From NCBI RefSeq assembly GCF_030010625.1, contig NZ_JASCXN010000003.1:306986-370985 (forward strand): a stretch of DNA of 64,000 nt. The letters run 5' to 3'. Below, piece after piece: positions 54,152 through 63,914 of this stretch (position 1 is the first letter of the stretch; the number at the start of each line of letters is the position of its first letter). This stretch comes from Streptomyces sp. CC208A. Lineage in GTDB: Bacteria; Actinomycetota; Actinomycetes; Streptomycetales; Streptomycetaceae. The notes under the pieces were generated by a model that was given only the letters and a program-made list of their open reading frames with translations, had not been told where the DNA came from and ran no database searches. The position numbers and the translations under genes are program-made.

Positions 54152-55120
54152 ATGCAGGCATGGCGAGTGCACGAGAACGGCGAACCCGGCGCGGTGATGC
54201 GCCGCGAGGAGGTGGACGTCCCCGAGCCAGGACCCGGCCAGGTCCTCCTCAGGGTCCGCGCCGCCAACGTCAACTTCCCCGACGCGCTGCTCTGCCGCGG
54301 CCACTACCAGATCCGCCCCCCGCTGTCCTTCACCCCGGGCGTCGAGATCTGCGGCGAGACCGAGGACGGCCGCCGGGTCGTCACCACCGCCGCCCTCCCG
54401 CACGGCGGCTTCGCCGAGCACGCCCTGGCCGACGCCGCGGGACTCCTCCCGGCCCCCGACGCCCTCGACGACGCCGAGGCCGCCGCCCTCCACATCGGCT
54501 ACCAGACCGGCTGGTTCGGGCTCCACCGGCGCGCCGCCCTCCAGGAGGGCGAGACCCTCCTCGTGCACGCCGCCGCCGGAGGCGTCGGCAGCGCCGCCGT
54601 CCAGCTCGGCAAGGCGGCGGGCGCCACCGTCATCGGCGTGGTCGGCGGACCCGCCAAGGCCGCCGTCGCCCGCGCCCTCGGCTGCGACCTCGTCATCGAC
54701 CGCCGCTCCGAGGACGTCGTCGCCGCCGTCAAGGCCGCCACCGGCGGCCGCGGCGCCGACGTGATCTACGACCCCGTCGGCGGTGAGGCCTACCAGCAGT
54801 CCGCCAAGTGCGTCGCCTTCGAGGGCCGGATCGTCGTCGTCGGCTTCGCGAGCGGCACCGTCCCCGCCCCCGCCCTCAACCACGCCCTGGTGAAGAACTA
54901 CTCGGTCCTGGGCCTGCACTGGGGCCTGTACGCCCAGCGCGACCCGGCCGCCGTGCTCCGCTGCCACGAGACCCTCACCGCGCTCGCCGCCAAGGGGACC
55001 GTCAGGCCGCTCGTCGCCGAACGCGTCCCCTTCGCCGGCGCGGCCGACGCCGTCCAGCGCGTCGCCGACGGCACCACCACCGGCCGCCTGGTCGTCCTCC
55101 CGGAAGGAGCCCGCGCATGA
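54152..55120 (+). CDS. MDR-type NADPH:quinone oxidoreductase
   Basis: A 322-residue medium-chain dehydrogenase/reductase of the quinone reductase class. VEICGETEDGRRV lacks the zinc ligands of alcohol dehydrogenases, and HAAAGGVGSAAVQLGKAAGATVIG near 147-170 is the nucleotide fold. The stop overlaps the ATG of the acyl-CoA dehydrogenase gene that follows, so three genes form one operon, probably for acyl-CoA or branched-chain degradation. ATG 54152 follows a GGAGG. Confidence 0.9.
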   Translation: MQAWRVHENGEPGAVMRREEVDVPEPGPGQVLLRVRAANVNFPDALLCRGHYQIRPPLSFTPGVEICGETEDGRRVVTTAALPHGGFAEHALADAAGLLPAPDALDDAEAAALHIGYQTGWFGLHRRAALQEGETLLVHAAAGGVGSAAVQLGKAAGATVIGVVGGPAKAAVARALGCDLVIDRRSEDVVAAVKAATGGRGADVIYDPVGGEAYQQSAKCVAFEGRIVVVGFASGTVPAPALNHALVKNYSVLGLHWGLYAQRDPAAVLRCHETLTALAAKGTVRPLVAERVPFAGAADAVQRVADGTTTGRLVVLPEGARA

Positions 55121-56304
55121 CCGACGCCGAAGAACTCCGCTCCCTCACACGGAAACTGCTCGCCGAGCACCCGCCCGCCACCACCGACCGCCTCGACTTC
55201 CTCCGGGCCCGCTTCGACGCCGGACTCGCCTGGGTGCACTACCCCGCGGGCCTCGGCGGACTCGGCGCCCCCCGCGCCCTCCAGGCCGTCGTCGACACCG
55301 AACTCGCCGCCGCCGGCGCCCCCGACAACGACCCGCGCCGCATCGGCATCGGCCTCGGCATGGCCGCCCCCACCCTCCTCGCCTACGGCTCCGACGAGGT
55401 CAAGTCCCGCTTCCTCAGGCCCCTGTGGACCGGCGAGGAGGTCTGGTGCCAGCTCTTCAGCGAGCCCGGCGCCGGCTCCGACCTCGCCGCCCTCGCCACC
55501 CGCGCGGTCCGGGACGAGGACTCCGGCGACTGGATCGTCGACGGACAGAAGGTGTGGACCTCCAGCGCCCACACCGCCCGCTGGGCCATCCTCATCGCCC
55601 GCACCGACCCCGACCTGCCCAAGCACCGGGGCATCACCTACTTCGTCTGCGACATGACCGACCCCGGCGTCGAGGTCCGCCCGCTGCGCCAGATCACCGG
55701 CGAGGCCGAGTTCAACGAGGTCTTCCTCACCGGCGTCCGCATCCCCGACGCCCACCGCCTCGGCGAGACCGGCGACGGCTGGCGGGCCGCCCAGACCACC
55801 CTCATGAACGAGCGGGTCTCCATCGGCGGCGCCCGCATCCCCCGCGAGGGCGGCATGATCGGCAAGGCCGCCGCCGTCTGGCGCGACCGCCCCGAACTGC
55901 GCACCCACGCCCTCCACCGCCGCCTCCTCGACCTCTGGACCGACGCCGAGGTGGCCCGGCTCACCGGCGAACGGCTGCGCCAGCAGCTCGTCGCGGGACA
56001 GCCCGGCCCCGAGGGCAGCGCCATGAAGCTCGGCTTCGCCCGCCTCAACCAGGCCATCAGCGGCCTGGAGGTCGAACTCCTCGCCGACGAGGGCCTGTCG
56101 TACGAGGACTGGACCATGCGCCGGCCGGAGCTCGTCGACTTCACCGGCCGCGACGCGGGCTACCGCTATCTGCGCTCCAAGGGCAACTCGATCGAGGGCG
56201 GCACCAGCGAGGTGCTGCTCAACATCGTCGCCGAGCGGGTCCTCGGACTGCCGCCGGAGCCCCGCAACGACAAGGACGTCCCCTGGAAGGACCTCGCCCG
56301 ATGA
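55117..56304 (+). CDS. Acyl-CoA dehydrogenase
   Basis: A 395-residue flavoenzyme. QLFSEPGAGSDLAAL near 111-125 is the substrate/FAD signature, KVWTSSAHTARWAIL follows, and YRYLRSKGNSIEGGTSEVLLNIVAERVLGLP is the C-terminal FAD-contact and active-site region. The E of IEGGTSEV is the usual catalytic neighbour. It overlaps the quinone reductase gene and in turn the second dehydrogenase gene, each by four bases. The pair is reminiscent of heterodimeric dehydrogenases that act on steroid or cyclic side chains. Confidence 0.93.
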   Translation: MTDAEELRSLTRKLLAEHPPATTDRLDFLRARFDAGLAWVHYPAGLGGLGAPRALQAVVDTELAAAGAPDNDPRRIGIGLGMAAPTLLAYGSDEVKSRFLRPLWTGEEVWCQLFSEPGAGSDLAALATRAVRDEDSGDWIVDGQKVWTSSAHTARWAILIARTDPDLPKHRGITYFVCDMTDPGVEVRPLRQITGEAEFNEVFLTGVRIPDAHRLGETGDGWRAAQTTLMNERVSIGGARIPREGGMIGKAAAVWRDRPELRTHALHRRLLDLWTDAEVARLTGERLRQQLVAGQPGPEGSAMKLGFARLNQAISGLEVELLADEGLSYEDWTMRRPELVDFTGRDAGYRYLRSKGNSIEGGTSEVLLNIVAERVLGLPPEPRNDKDVPWKDLAR

Positions 56305-57380
56305 GCCACGAGCCGGACCTCCTCTACTCCGACACCGAGGACGCCCTGCGGGACGCCGTCCGCTCCCTGCTCACCGACCGGGCCGGGCACCAGGTGCTGC
56401 TCGACCGGATCGAGACCGGCGCCCCCTACCCGGACGGCCTCTGGCCGGCGCTCGCCTCCGGCATCGGCGCCGCTGGGCTGCTCGTCCCCGAGAAGCTGGG
56501 CGGCCAGGGCGCGAGCCACCGGGAGGCCGCGGTGGTCCTGGAGGAGCTGGGGCGCGCGGTGACCCCGGCCCCGTACCTCACCAGCGCGGTGGTCGCCACC
56601 GAGACCCTCCTCGCCCTCACCACGGCGGACGGCCCGGCGGCCGCCCTCCTCGCCGAACTGGCGTCGGGGGAGCGGACCGCCGTCCTGACGGTCCCCTTCA
56701 CGACCGCACCCCGCACCGCCTTCGAGGCCACCGGCCCCGTACGGGCCGTCGCCGACGCACAGGCGGCCGACGTGTTCCTCGTGCCCCGCCCCGACGGGCT
56801 GTACGCCGTACCCGCCGCCGAGGCCACCGTCACGCCGGTCACCCCGCTCGACCTCACCCGCCCGCTCGCCGTCGTCGACGCCGGGACCGGCACCCCGCTG
56901 GCGGGCCCGGACGAGGCACGGGCCGCCGTGCGCCGCGGGCTCCTCGCCGGGGCCGGGCTGCTCGCCTCCGAGCAGCTGGGGCTCGCCGAGTGGTGCCTGG
57001 AGGAGACCGTCCGGCACACCAAGGAGCGGTACCAGTTCAACCGGCCGGTGGGCTCCTTCCAGGCGCTCAAGCACCGGATGGCCCACCTCTGGCTGGACCT
57101 GGTCGGAGCCCGGGCGGCGGCCCGCGCCGCCGCCGACGCCCTCGCCACCGGCGCGGCGGACGCCGAACTGACGGTGGCCGTGGCCCAGGCGTACTGCTCC
57201 GGGGTCGCCGTCCGCGCCGCCGAGGAGTGCGTCCAGCTGCACGGCGGGATCGGCATGACCTGGGAGCACCCGGCCCATCTGGCCCTCAAGCGCGCCAAGG
57301 CCGACCAGCTCGCCCTGGGCTCGGCCGGCCACCACCAGGACGTCATCGCCGACCTGGCGGACCTCCCGGCACCGGCCTGA
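56301..57380 (+). CDS. Acyl-CoA dehydrogenase, second subunit type
   Basis: A 359-residue acyl-CoA dehydrogenase-like protein. The N-terminal half has PEKLGGQGASHREAAVVLEELGRAV, and the C-terminal half has RYQFNRPVGSFQALKHRMAHLW and VQLHGGIGMTWEHPAHLALKRAK. The middle domain is shortened and the S-E-P-G-x-G-S-D signature is not apparent, as in the non-catalytic or FAD-sharing partner of alpha2beta2 dehydrogenases. Coupled to the preceding gene by an ATGA overlap. Confidence 0.9.
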   Translation: MSHEPDLLYSDTEDALRDAVRSLLTDRAGHQVLLDRIETGAPYPDGLWPALASGIGAAGLLVPEKLGGQGASHREAAVVLEELGRAVTPAPYLTSAVVATETLLALTTADGPAAALLAELASGERTAVLTVPFTTAPRTAFEATGPVRAVADAQAADVFLVPRPDGLYAVPAAEATVTPVTPLDLTRPLAVVDAGTGTPLAGPDEARAAVRRGLLAGAGLLASEQLGLAEWCLEETVRHTKERYQFNRPVGSFQALKHRMAHLWLDLVGARAAARAAADALATGAADAELTVAVAQAYCSGVAVRAAEECVQLHGGIGMTWEHPAHLALKRAKADQLALGSAGHHQDVIADLADLPAPA

Positions 57381-57423
57381 CGCCCCCTCTGTCGTGACGG
57401 CCGGGGCCCGCGCCCCGGCCGTC

Positions 57424-58125
57424 TCACGGCCCTTCCGCGGGCCCGCCCTCCGGAGCGCGGCGCGCGTAGCAGAACAGGTGCTCCTCGGGCTCGCCGTCCG
57501 GCACCTCGGGCCGGAAGACCGACAGCTCGTGATGGAGCACCTCCAGACCGCACTCCTCCCGCAGCAGCCCCAGGTACGCGTCGGCGGAGAAGCCGGAGAC
57601 CCGGGCCCGGCGCCCCATCCAGACGATCTCAAGCCCCTCCACGTCGGCCGGGACCGTCGCCGACACCAGCAGACCGCCGGGCACCAGCCAGGAGGCCATC
57701 CGCCGCAGCGCCCCGATCTGGTCCTTCCGAGGCATCATCAGGAGAGGGAAGAAGGCGCACACGGCGTCGTAGCCCTCCGCCGGAGGAGTGTGCTCGCGGA
57801 CGTCGGACCGCTCGAACCGCGCCCCGGGCACCTGCGCCCGGGCCAGTTCGACCATCGTCCGGGAGACGTCGATGCCCGTCACCTCGTGACCGGCGGCGGC
57901 GAGCAGCGCGGCGACCGGCCGTCCCGTACCGCTGCCGACGTCGAGGACCCGGGACCCGGGGGCGAGCCGCCCGGTCAACCAGTCGACCGCCGCGAGCTGG
58001 GCGGGCAGCCTCCCGAAGGCCCGCTCGTAGTCGAGCCCCACCCCGTCGAAGAGCTCGGCGGCACTCAGCACCCCGTCCCCACCCCCGTCGCCCCGCTCCA
58101 CCGCGCCCTCGTACGCCTCGCTCAT
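57424..58125 (-). CDS. Class I SAM-dependent methyltransferase
   Basis: A 233-residue methyltransferase. Motif I is RVLDVGSGTGRPVAALLAAAG near 59-79, the acidic end of strand 2 is VTGIDVSR, and motif post-I/II is YDAVCAFFPLLMMP. The substrate cannot be inferred. It is convergent with the acyl-CoA dehydrogenase operon and divergent from the ABC transporter, 125 bases away. ATG 58125 is chosen because the upstream residues are Arg/Gly-rich and non-homologous. Confidence 0.87.
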   Translation of the reverse strand: MSEAYEGAVERGDGGGDGVLSAAELFDGVGLDYERAFGRLPAQLAAVDWLTGRLAPGSRVLDVGSGTGRPVAALLAAAGHEVTGIDVSRTMVELARAQVPGARFERSDVREHTPPAEGYDAVCAFFPLLMMPRKDQIGALRRMASWLVPGGLLVSATVPADVEGLEIVWMGRRARVSGFSADAYLGLLREECGLEVLHHELSVFRPEVPDGEPEEHLFCYARRAPEGGPAEGP

Positions 58126-58249
58126 CCCCGCTCCCGGTGTCGTAGGTGTCCGGGGCGGCCTACCCCGGCCAGAGCCCTGCCGCACCCGTGCGGTTTAATT
58201 GCACATCGTTCGCAACAACACTTGATCTTCAAAAAGGGGTGTGGGCTCG

Positions 58250-59902
58250 ATGGCCGCCCGATCCGTCCGCCGCGCGACCGCCGCGACCGTCACGGGGGCC
58301 CTCGCCCTCGCCACCGCGGCCTGCACGAACCCCGGCACCGACGCCGCCGGTTCCGGCGGGCCCAAGGACTCCGCGGTCGTCGGCATCGCCTACGAACCCG
58401 ACACCCTCAGCCCGCTCCTCGGCTACGGCAAGGACGGCAACTCCAAGATCTTCGACGGCCTCCTCGCCTTCGACGCCGACATGAAGCTGAAGCCGGCCCT
58501 CGCCGCGAGGCTGCCGCACATCAGCGACGACGGACTGACGTACACGTACACCCTCCGCGACGACGTCACCTTCAGCGACGGAACCCTCTTCACCTCCAAG
58601 GACGTCGTCTTCACCTACCGGACGATCCTCGACCCGAAGACCAACAACCCCTCCCGCACCGAGCTCGACGCCCTCAAGAGCGTCGAGGCCGTCGGCGACT
58701 ACACCGTCGTCTTCCACCTCAAGTACCCCTACGCGCCCTTCGCCGAGCGCACCGTCCACGCCATCGCCCCCGAGCACGTCGCGGGCAGGCAGGACGTCAA
58801 CACCGGCGCCTTCACCACCCGCCCCATCGGCACCGGCCCCTACGTCCTCACCGGCTGGTCCAGGGGCGAGAAGCTCACCTTCCGGGCCAACCCGGCCTAC
58901 TGGAACGGCGCCCCGGCGGTGAAGAAGTTCACCATGGCGATCATCAAGGACGACGACGTCCGCGCCACCCGCCTGCGCGCCGGCGACCTCGACGGCGCCG
59001 TCCTCCCGCCCGCCCTCGCCGCCGGCTTCGACGGCGACAAGGGGAAGAAGACCCACGCGGCCAGGACCTACGACTACCGCACCGTCACCCTCCCCACCCA
59101 CCACCCCGTCACCGGCGACACCGCCGTCCGCCGCGCCCTCGACATCGCCGTCGACCGCCGGGCCATGGTCGACAAGATCCTCGAAGGCGCCGGAAAGCCC
59201 GCCTACGGCCCCGTCCCCACCGACGACCCCTGGTTCGCCCGGGGCACCGAACGCCGCCACGACCTCGCCGGCGCCCGGAAGATCCTCGACGAGGCCGGCT
59301 GGAAGCCCGGCCCCGACGGCGTCCGCGTCAAGAACGGCGTCCGCGCCTCCTTCCCCCTCTGGTACGTCTCCGGCGACAAGCTCCGCCAGGACCACGCCCT
59401 CGCCTACGCCTCCGACGCCCGCAAGGCCGGCATCGAGATCAAGACCCAGGCCGGCACCTGGGAGGTCATCGAACCCCGCATGAAGACCGACGCCGTCCTC
59501 GCCGGCGGCGGCTCGCCCGGCGACCCCGACTTCGACCAGTACCTCCTCCTGAAGTCCACCCTCGCCGGCGACGGCTTCAACAACATGGCCCGGTACGACA
59601 ACAAGACCGTCGACCGCGCCCTGGAGGACGGCCGCCGCACCAATGACCCGGCCAGGCGCAAGGCCGCGTACGACACCGTCCAGCGCGAACTCCTCAAGAA
59701 CCCCGGCTACACCTTCCTCACCCACACCGACCACCTCTACGTCATGAACGACGCCTGGACCTCCGGCGCCCAGGGCGCCCCCCTCACCACCCAGGTCGAA
59801 CCCCACGACCACGGCCTCGCCGCCGGCCCCTGGTGGAACGTCGAGACCTGGAAGCCGAAGAAGGCCGGGGACGCGAAGGACTCCGGGGGCGCGGGCAAGT
59901 GA
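58250..59902 (+). CDS. Peptide/nickel-type ABC substrate-binding lipoprotein
   Basis: A 550-residue extracellular receptor (SBP family 5). The signal peptide ends in the lipobox LATAAC, so Cys near 26 is lipid-modified. YEPDTLSPLLGYGKDG, TYTYTLRDDVTFSDGTLFTSKDVVFTY and IGTGPYVLTGW are typical. The ligand may be a peptide, a metal complex or another solute. First gene of a five-gene operon; ATG 58250 is preferred over GTG 58241. Confidence 0.93.
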   Translation: MAARSVRRATAATVTGALALATAACTNPGTDAAGSGGPKDSAVVGIAYEPDTLSPLLGYGKDGNSKIFDGLLAFDADMKLKPALAARLPHISDDGLTYTYTLRDDVTFSDGTLFTSKDVVFTYRTILDPKTNNPSRTELDALKSVEAVGDYTVVFHLKYPYAPFAERTVHAIAPEHVAGRQDVNTGAFTTRPIGTGPYVLTGWSRGEKLTFRANPAYWNGAPAVKKFTMAIIKDDDVRATRLRAGDLDGAVLPPALAAGFDGDKGKKTHAARTYDYRTVTLPTHHPVTGDTAVRRALDIAVDRRAMVDKILEGAGKPAYGPVPTDDPWFARGTERRHDLAGARKILDEAGWKPGPDGVRVKNGVRASFPLWYVSGDKLRQDHALAYASDARKAGIEIKTQAGTWEVIEPRMKTDAVLAGGGSPGDPDFDQYLLLKSTLAGDGFNNMARYDNKTVDRALEDGRRTNDPARRKAAYDTVQRELLKNPGYTFLTHTDHLYVMNDAWTSGAQGAPLTTQVEPHDHGLAAGPWWNVETWKPKKAGDAKDSGGAGK

Positions 59903-60891
59903 GCCGCCGCCTCCCCTGGGGGGCCATGGCCCGGATGACGGGACGGCGCGCCCTCGCCGCCGTCCCCGTCCTCCTCGGCGTCACCCTGGCCGTCTTCGCG
60001 GTCGCCGAAGCCTCCCCCTTCGACCCCGTCAAGGCCTACGCCGGCACCGCCGGCCTCACCGCCTCGCAGCAGAACCTCGACCAGCTCCGCCACAACCTCG
60101 GCGTCGACCAGCCCCTCCTCACCCGCTGGTGGGAATGGCTCACCTCGGCCGCCACCGGCGACCTGGGCGACTCCGCCGTCATGCGCCGCCCGGTCCTCGA
60201 CGTCATCACCGAACGCCTCGGCTGGTCCGTCCTCCTCGCCGCCACCGCCTTCGCCGTGGCCCTCGCCCTCGGCACCCTCCTCGGCGTCCTCGCCGCCCGC
60301 CGCCGCGGCGGCCTCCTCGACCGGACCGTCACCGCCCTCGCGTACACCCTGGAAGCCGCCCCCGCCTTCTGGCTGGGCCTCCTCGCCCTCTGGTTCTTCG
60401 CCCTCGAACTCGGCGTGCTGCCCGCCGGCGGACTCACCGACACCGCCAGCGACACCGTCACCCCCGACCAGGTCGCCCGCCACCTCGTCCTGCCCGCCCT
60501 CGTCCTCGGCGCCTCCCAGCTGCCATGGTTCTTCCTGTACGTCCGCCAGGGCGTCGGCGACGCCCTCGACGAGGACCCGGTGCGCGGCGCCCGCGCCCGC
60601 GGCCTCGCCGAACGGACCGTCCTCACCGGCCACGCCCTGCGCTCCGGCATGCTCCCGGTGCTCACCCTCATCGGCTCCCGCGTGCCCGAAGTCATCACCG
60701 GAGCCCTCCTCGTGGAGACCGTCTTCAGCTGGCCCGGCATCGCCGCCGCCACCGTCCAGGCCGCCACCGCCGTCGACTTCCCGCTGCTCGCCGCACTCAC
60801 CGTGCTCGCCACCGCGGCCGTCCTCCTCGGCAACCTCCTCTCCGACCTCCTCTACGGGATCGCCGACCCGAGGGTGGGCTTCGATGGCTGA
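59899..60891 (+). CDS. DppB-type ABC permease
   Basis: A 330-residue inner-membrane permease with a periplasmic loop after the first helix (SPFDPVKAYAG through VDQPLLTRWWEWL). DPVRGARARGLAERTVLTGHALRSGMLPVLTLIG is the EAA-type loop, then EVITGALLVETVFSWPGIAAATVQA. It would form half of the transport channel. The GTG at 59899 overlaps the stop of the binding-protein gene by four bases; its own stop overlaps the next ATG. Confidence 0.93.
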   Translation: MSRRLPWGAMARMTGRRALAAVPVLLGVTLAVFAVAEASPFDPVKAYAGTAGLTASQQNLDQLRHNLGVDQPLLTRWWEWLTSAATGDLGDSAVMRRPVLDVITERLGWSVLLAATAFAVALALGTLLGVLAARRRGGLLDRTVTALAYTLEAAPAFWLGLLALWFFALELGVLPAGGLTDTASDTVTPDQVARHLVLPALVLGASQLPWFFLYVRQGVGDALDEDPVRGARARGLAERTVLTGHALRSGMLPVLTLIGSRVPEVITGALLVETVFSWPGIAAATVQAATAVDFPLLAALTVLATAAVLLGNLLSDLLYGIADPRVGFDG

Positions 60892-61720
60892 CCCCCGCAC
60901 CCACCGCCTCCGCCTGTGGACCTCCGCCGTCATCGTCGGCGCGGTCGCCCTCGCGGTCCTCCTCGTCCCGCCCCTCGTCCACCTCGACGAACAGGCCGTC
61001 GACCTCTCCCGGAAACTCCTCCCACCCTCCTGGGACCACCCCTTCGGCACCGACGACGTCGGCCGCGACCTCCTCCTGCGCTGCGTCTACGGCCTGCGGA
61101 TCTCCCTCCTCGTCGGCCTCGTCGCCGCCCTCGTCGCCACCGTCCTCGGCACCGCCGTCGGCGCCGCCGCGGGCGCCCTCGGCGGCTGGACCGACCGCAC
61201 CCTCATGCGGCTCGTCGACGCCTTCTCCTCCGTGCCCCACCTGCTGCTCGGCATCTTCGTCGTCGCCCTCTTCCGCCCCGGCGTCTGGCCGGTGATCGCC
61301 TCCGTCGCGGTCACCCACTGGCTCTCCACCGCCCGGATCGTCCGCGCCGAAGTCCTCTCCCTGCGCTCCCGCCCCCACATCGAGGCGGCCATCTCCGGCG
61401 GCGCCTCACGCCGCCGCGTCGCCACCCGCCACCTGCTCCCCGCGGTCCTGCCCCAGGCCGGCCTCGCCGCCGTCCTGATGGTCCCGCACGCCATGTGGCA
61501 CGAGTCCGCCCTCTCCTTCCTCGGTCTCGGCCTCCCCAGCCACCAGGCCAGCCTCGGCAACCTCGTCCAGTCCGCCCGCTCCTCCCTCCTCGCCGGCGAC
61601 TGGTGGCCCACCCTCTTCCCCGGCCTCCTCCTCGTCGTCCCCACCCTCGCCCTCGCCGGCCTCGCCGGCGTCTGGCGCGACCGCCTCAACCCCCGCCGCC
61701 GATCGGAGCTCATGCTGTGA
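60884..61720 (+). CDS. DppC-type ABC permease
   Basis: A 278-residue permease, the second channel subunit. PPSWDHPFGTDDVGRDLLLRCVYGLR is the typical DppC N-terminal block, and HIEAAISGGASRRRVATRHLLPAVLPQAG near 160 the EAA loop. Six helices are visible. The start lies inside the 3' end of the dppB-like gene by eight bases, and the stop overlaps the GTG of the ATPase gene. Confidence 0.93.
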   Translation: MADPRTHRLRLWTSAVIVGAVALAVLLVPPLVHLDEQAVDLSRKLLPPSWDHPFGTDDVGRDLLLRCVYGLRISLLVGLVAALVATVLGTAVGAAAGALGGWTDRTLMRLVDAFSSVPHLLLGIFVVALFRPGVWPVIASVAVTHWLSTARIVRAEVLSLRSRPHIEAAISGGASRRRVATRHLLPAVLPQAGLAAVLMVPHAMWHESALSFLGLGLPSHQASLGNLVQSARSSLLAGDWWPTLFPGLLLVVPTLALAGLAGVWRDRLNPRRRSELML

Positions 61721-62701
61721 ACGCCCGCGTCGCCCGCGCCCTGGACGCCGTCCGCGCCGAGCGGGCCGAGGCCGCCCTCCTCAGCGTCCGCGGGCTCACC
61801 GTCCGGTTCCGGCTGCGCGGCGGACGGACCGTCGCCGCCGTCACCGACGCCGACTTCGACCTCGCACCGGGGGAGTGCCTGGCCCTGGTCGGCGAGTCCG
61901 GCTGCGGCAAGTCCGTCCTCGCCTCCGCCCTCCTCGGACTGCTCCCCGCCAACGCGGAGACCAGCGGTACGGCCCTGCTCGACGGCACGGACCTGCTCAC
62001 CGCCGACGAGAAGACCCTCGCCCGGACCGTACGAGGACGGCGCCTCGGCCTCGTACCGCAGAGCCCCGCCGCCCACCTCACCCCGGTCCGCACCGTACGG
62101 GCCCACCTGGAGGAGACCGTCCGGGCCCTCACCGACACCCCGCGCTCGGCACGGCGCGCGGCCGCCGAGGAGGCCGCCGCCCGGGCCGCGTACCCCGCGA
62201 GCCACCTCGACCGCCACCCGCACGAACTCTCCGGCGGCCTCGCCCAGCGCGCCGCCACCGCCCTCGCCCTCATCGGCGACGCCCCGCTCCTCCTCGCCGA
62301 CGAACCCACCACCGGCCTCGACCGCGACCTCGTCGAGCGCACCGCCGACGAACTGCGCCGCCACGCCGACGACGGGCGCGGCCTGCTCCTCATCACCCAC
62401 GACCTGACGGCCGCCGCCCGCATCGCCGACCGCGTCGCCGTCATGTACGCGGGCCGGATCGTCGAGACCACCCCCGCCCACCGCTTCTTCGGCCCCGCGG
62501 GCCCCGCCCACCCCTACGCCCGCGGCCTCCTCGACGCCCTCCCCGACCGCGCCTTCACCCCCATCCCCGGCATGCCGCCGGAACTCTCCGACCTCCCCGA
62601 GGGCTGCGCCTTCGCCCCGCGCTGCCCCCGCGCCACCGACCACTGCGCCACCGCCCCGCCCCTCCGCGCGGGAGTGGCCTGCCACCACCCGGAGCAGCTC
62701 C

Positions 62702-62709
<8 letters not shown>
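61717..62709 (+). CDS. DppD-type ABC transporter ATPase
   Basis: A 330-residue ATPase. Walker A is VGESGCGKSVLASAL near 57-71, the signature reads LSGGLAQRAATALAL (Gln-Gln replaced by Leu-Ala), Walker B is LLLADEPTTGLDRD, and the oligopeptide-type C-terminal PEGCAFAPRCPRATDHC carries the four cysteines of the family's Fe-S-like motif. It powers uptake with the second ATPase. The GTG overlaps the permease stop by four bases. Confidence 0.93.
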
Positions 62710-63376
<667 letters not shown>

Positions 63377-63518
63377 CCCCCCGACCTGCCTGATCCCTGC
63401 TCCACCCGGATCTCACCCGTATGGCCGCCACGCCGCTCCTCCGGACGGATCGCCCATTCCGCCACACTGTCCGCCGAACGCCGCAATTCCGGTGCGGCAG
63501 AAGAAGGACGTGAGGGCG

Positions 63519-63713
63519 ATGGCCGTTTCCGTTTCTGTCGTGGTGCTGCTCCTCGTACTGGCCGTGATCTTCCTGCGCAGCGGGGGCCTCAAGATCACCC
63601 ACGCCGTCGTCTGCGCCCTGCTCGGCTTCTTCCTGGCCGGCACCAGCATGGCCCCCACCATCCACAACGGCGTAGCGGCCACCGCCGAGGTCGTCTCCAG
63701 CCTCCGCCCGTGA
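63519..63713 (+). CDS. Small membrane protein
   Basis: A 64-residue protein with two hydrophobic helices (VSVSVVVLLLVLAVIFL and THAVVCALLGFFLAGTSM). Beginning MAVSVSV, it resembles small conserved Streptomyces proteins but I know no function. The start is chosen at the ATG 63519; a GTG at 63492 would add nine charged residues. The 142 bases after the transporter operon contain no other gene. Confidence 0.65.
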   Translation: MAVSVSVVVLLLVLAVIFLRSGGLKITHAVVCALLGFFLAGTSMAPTIHNGVAATAEVVSSLRP

Positions 63714-63872
63714 CCGCTGCCGACCGGTTCCGAAGAACCTGCCGTGCGGGGGTTGACTCCGACAGCCCTGATGCGTAGTGTTTATTGGGTTGTCACGGAG
63801 CCGGAACGGTTCTGCTGGCAGCCATCCCGCCGCGGTAGCGGCACAACCTCAAGCCAGCACGGTCTTCTTCAG

Positions 63873-63904
63873 GAATTGAATTCCGGCATGCCGAAATTCA
63901 ATTC
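63873..63904. repeat. AT-rich 16-bp inverted repeat before the rrn promoter
   Basis: gaattgaattccggca and tgccgaaattcaattc pair at 15 of 16 positions with no loop, unusually AT-rich for this genome. It could be a protein site or a terminator-like cruciform; it ends about 35 bases upstream of the rRNA promoter -10. Confidence 0.7.
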
Positions 63905-63914
63905 GAACGGCCCG

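Noticed and set aside
58190..58230. TTGCacatcgttcGCAA element before the peptide transporter as a metal-regulator site
   Set aside because: The arms are only four bases and match no consensus well; it may simply be an AT-rich promoter.
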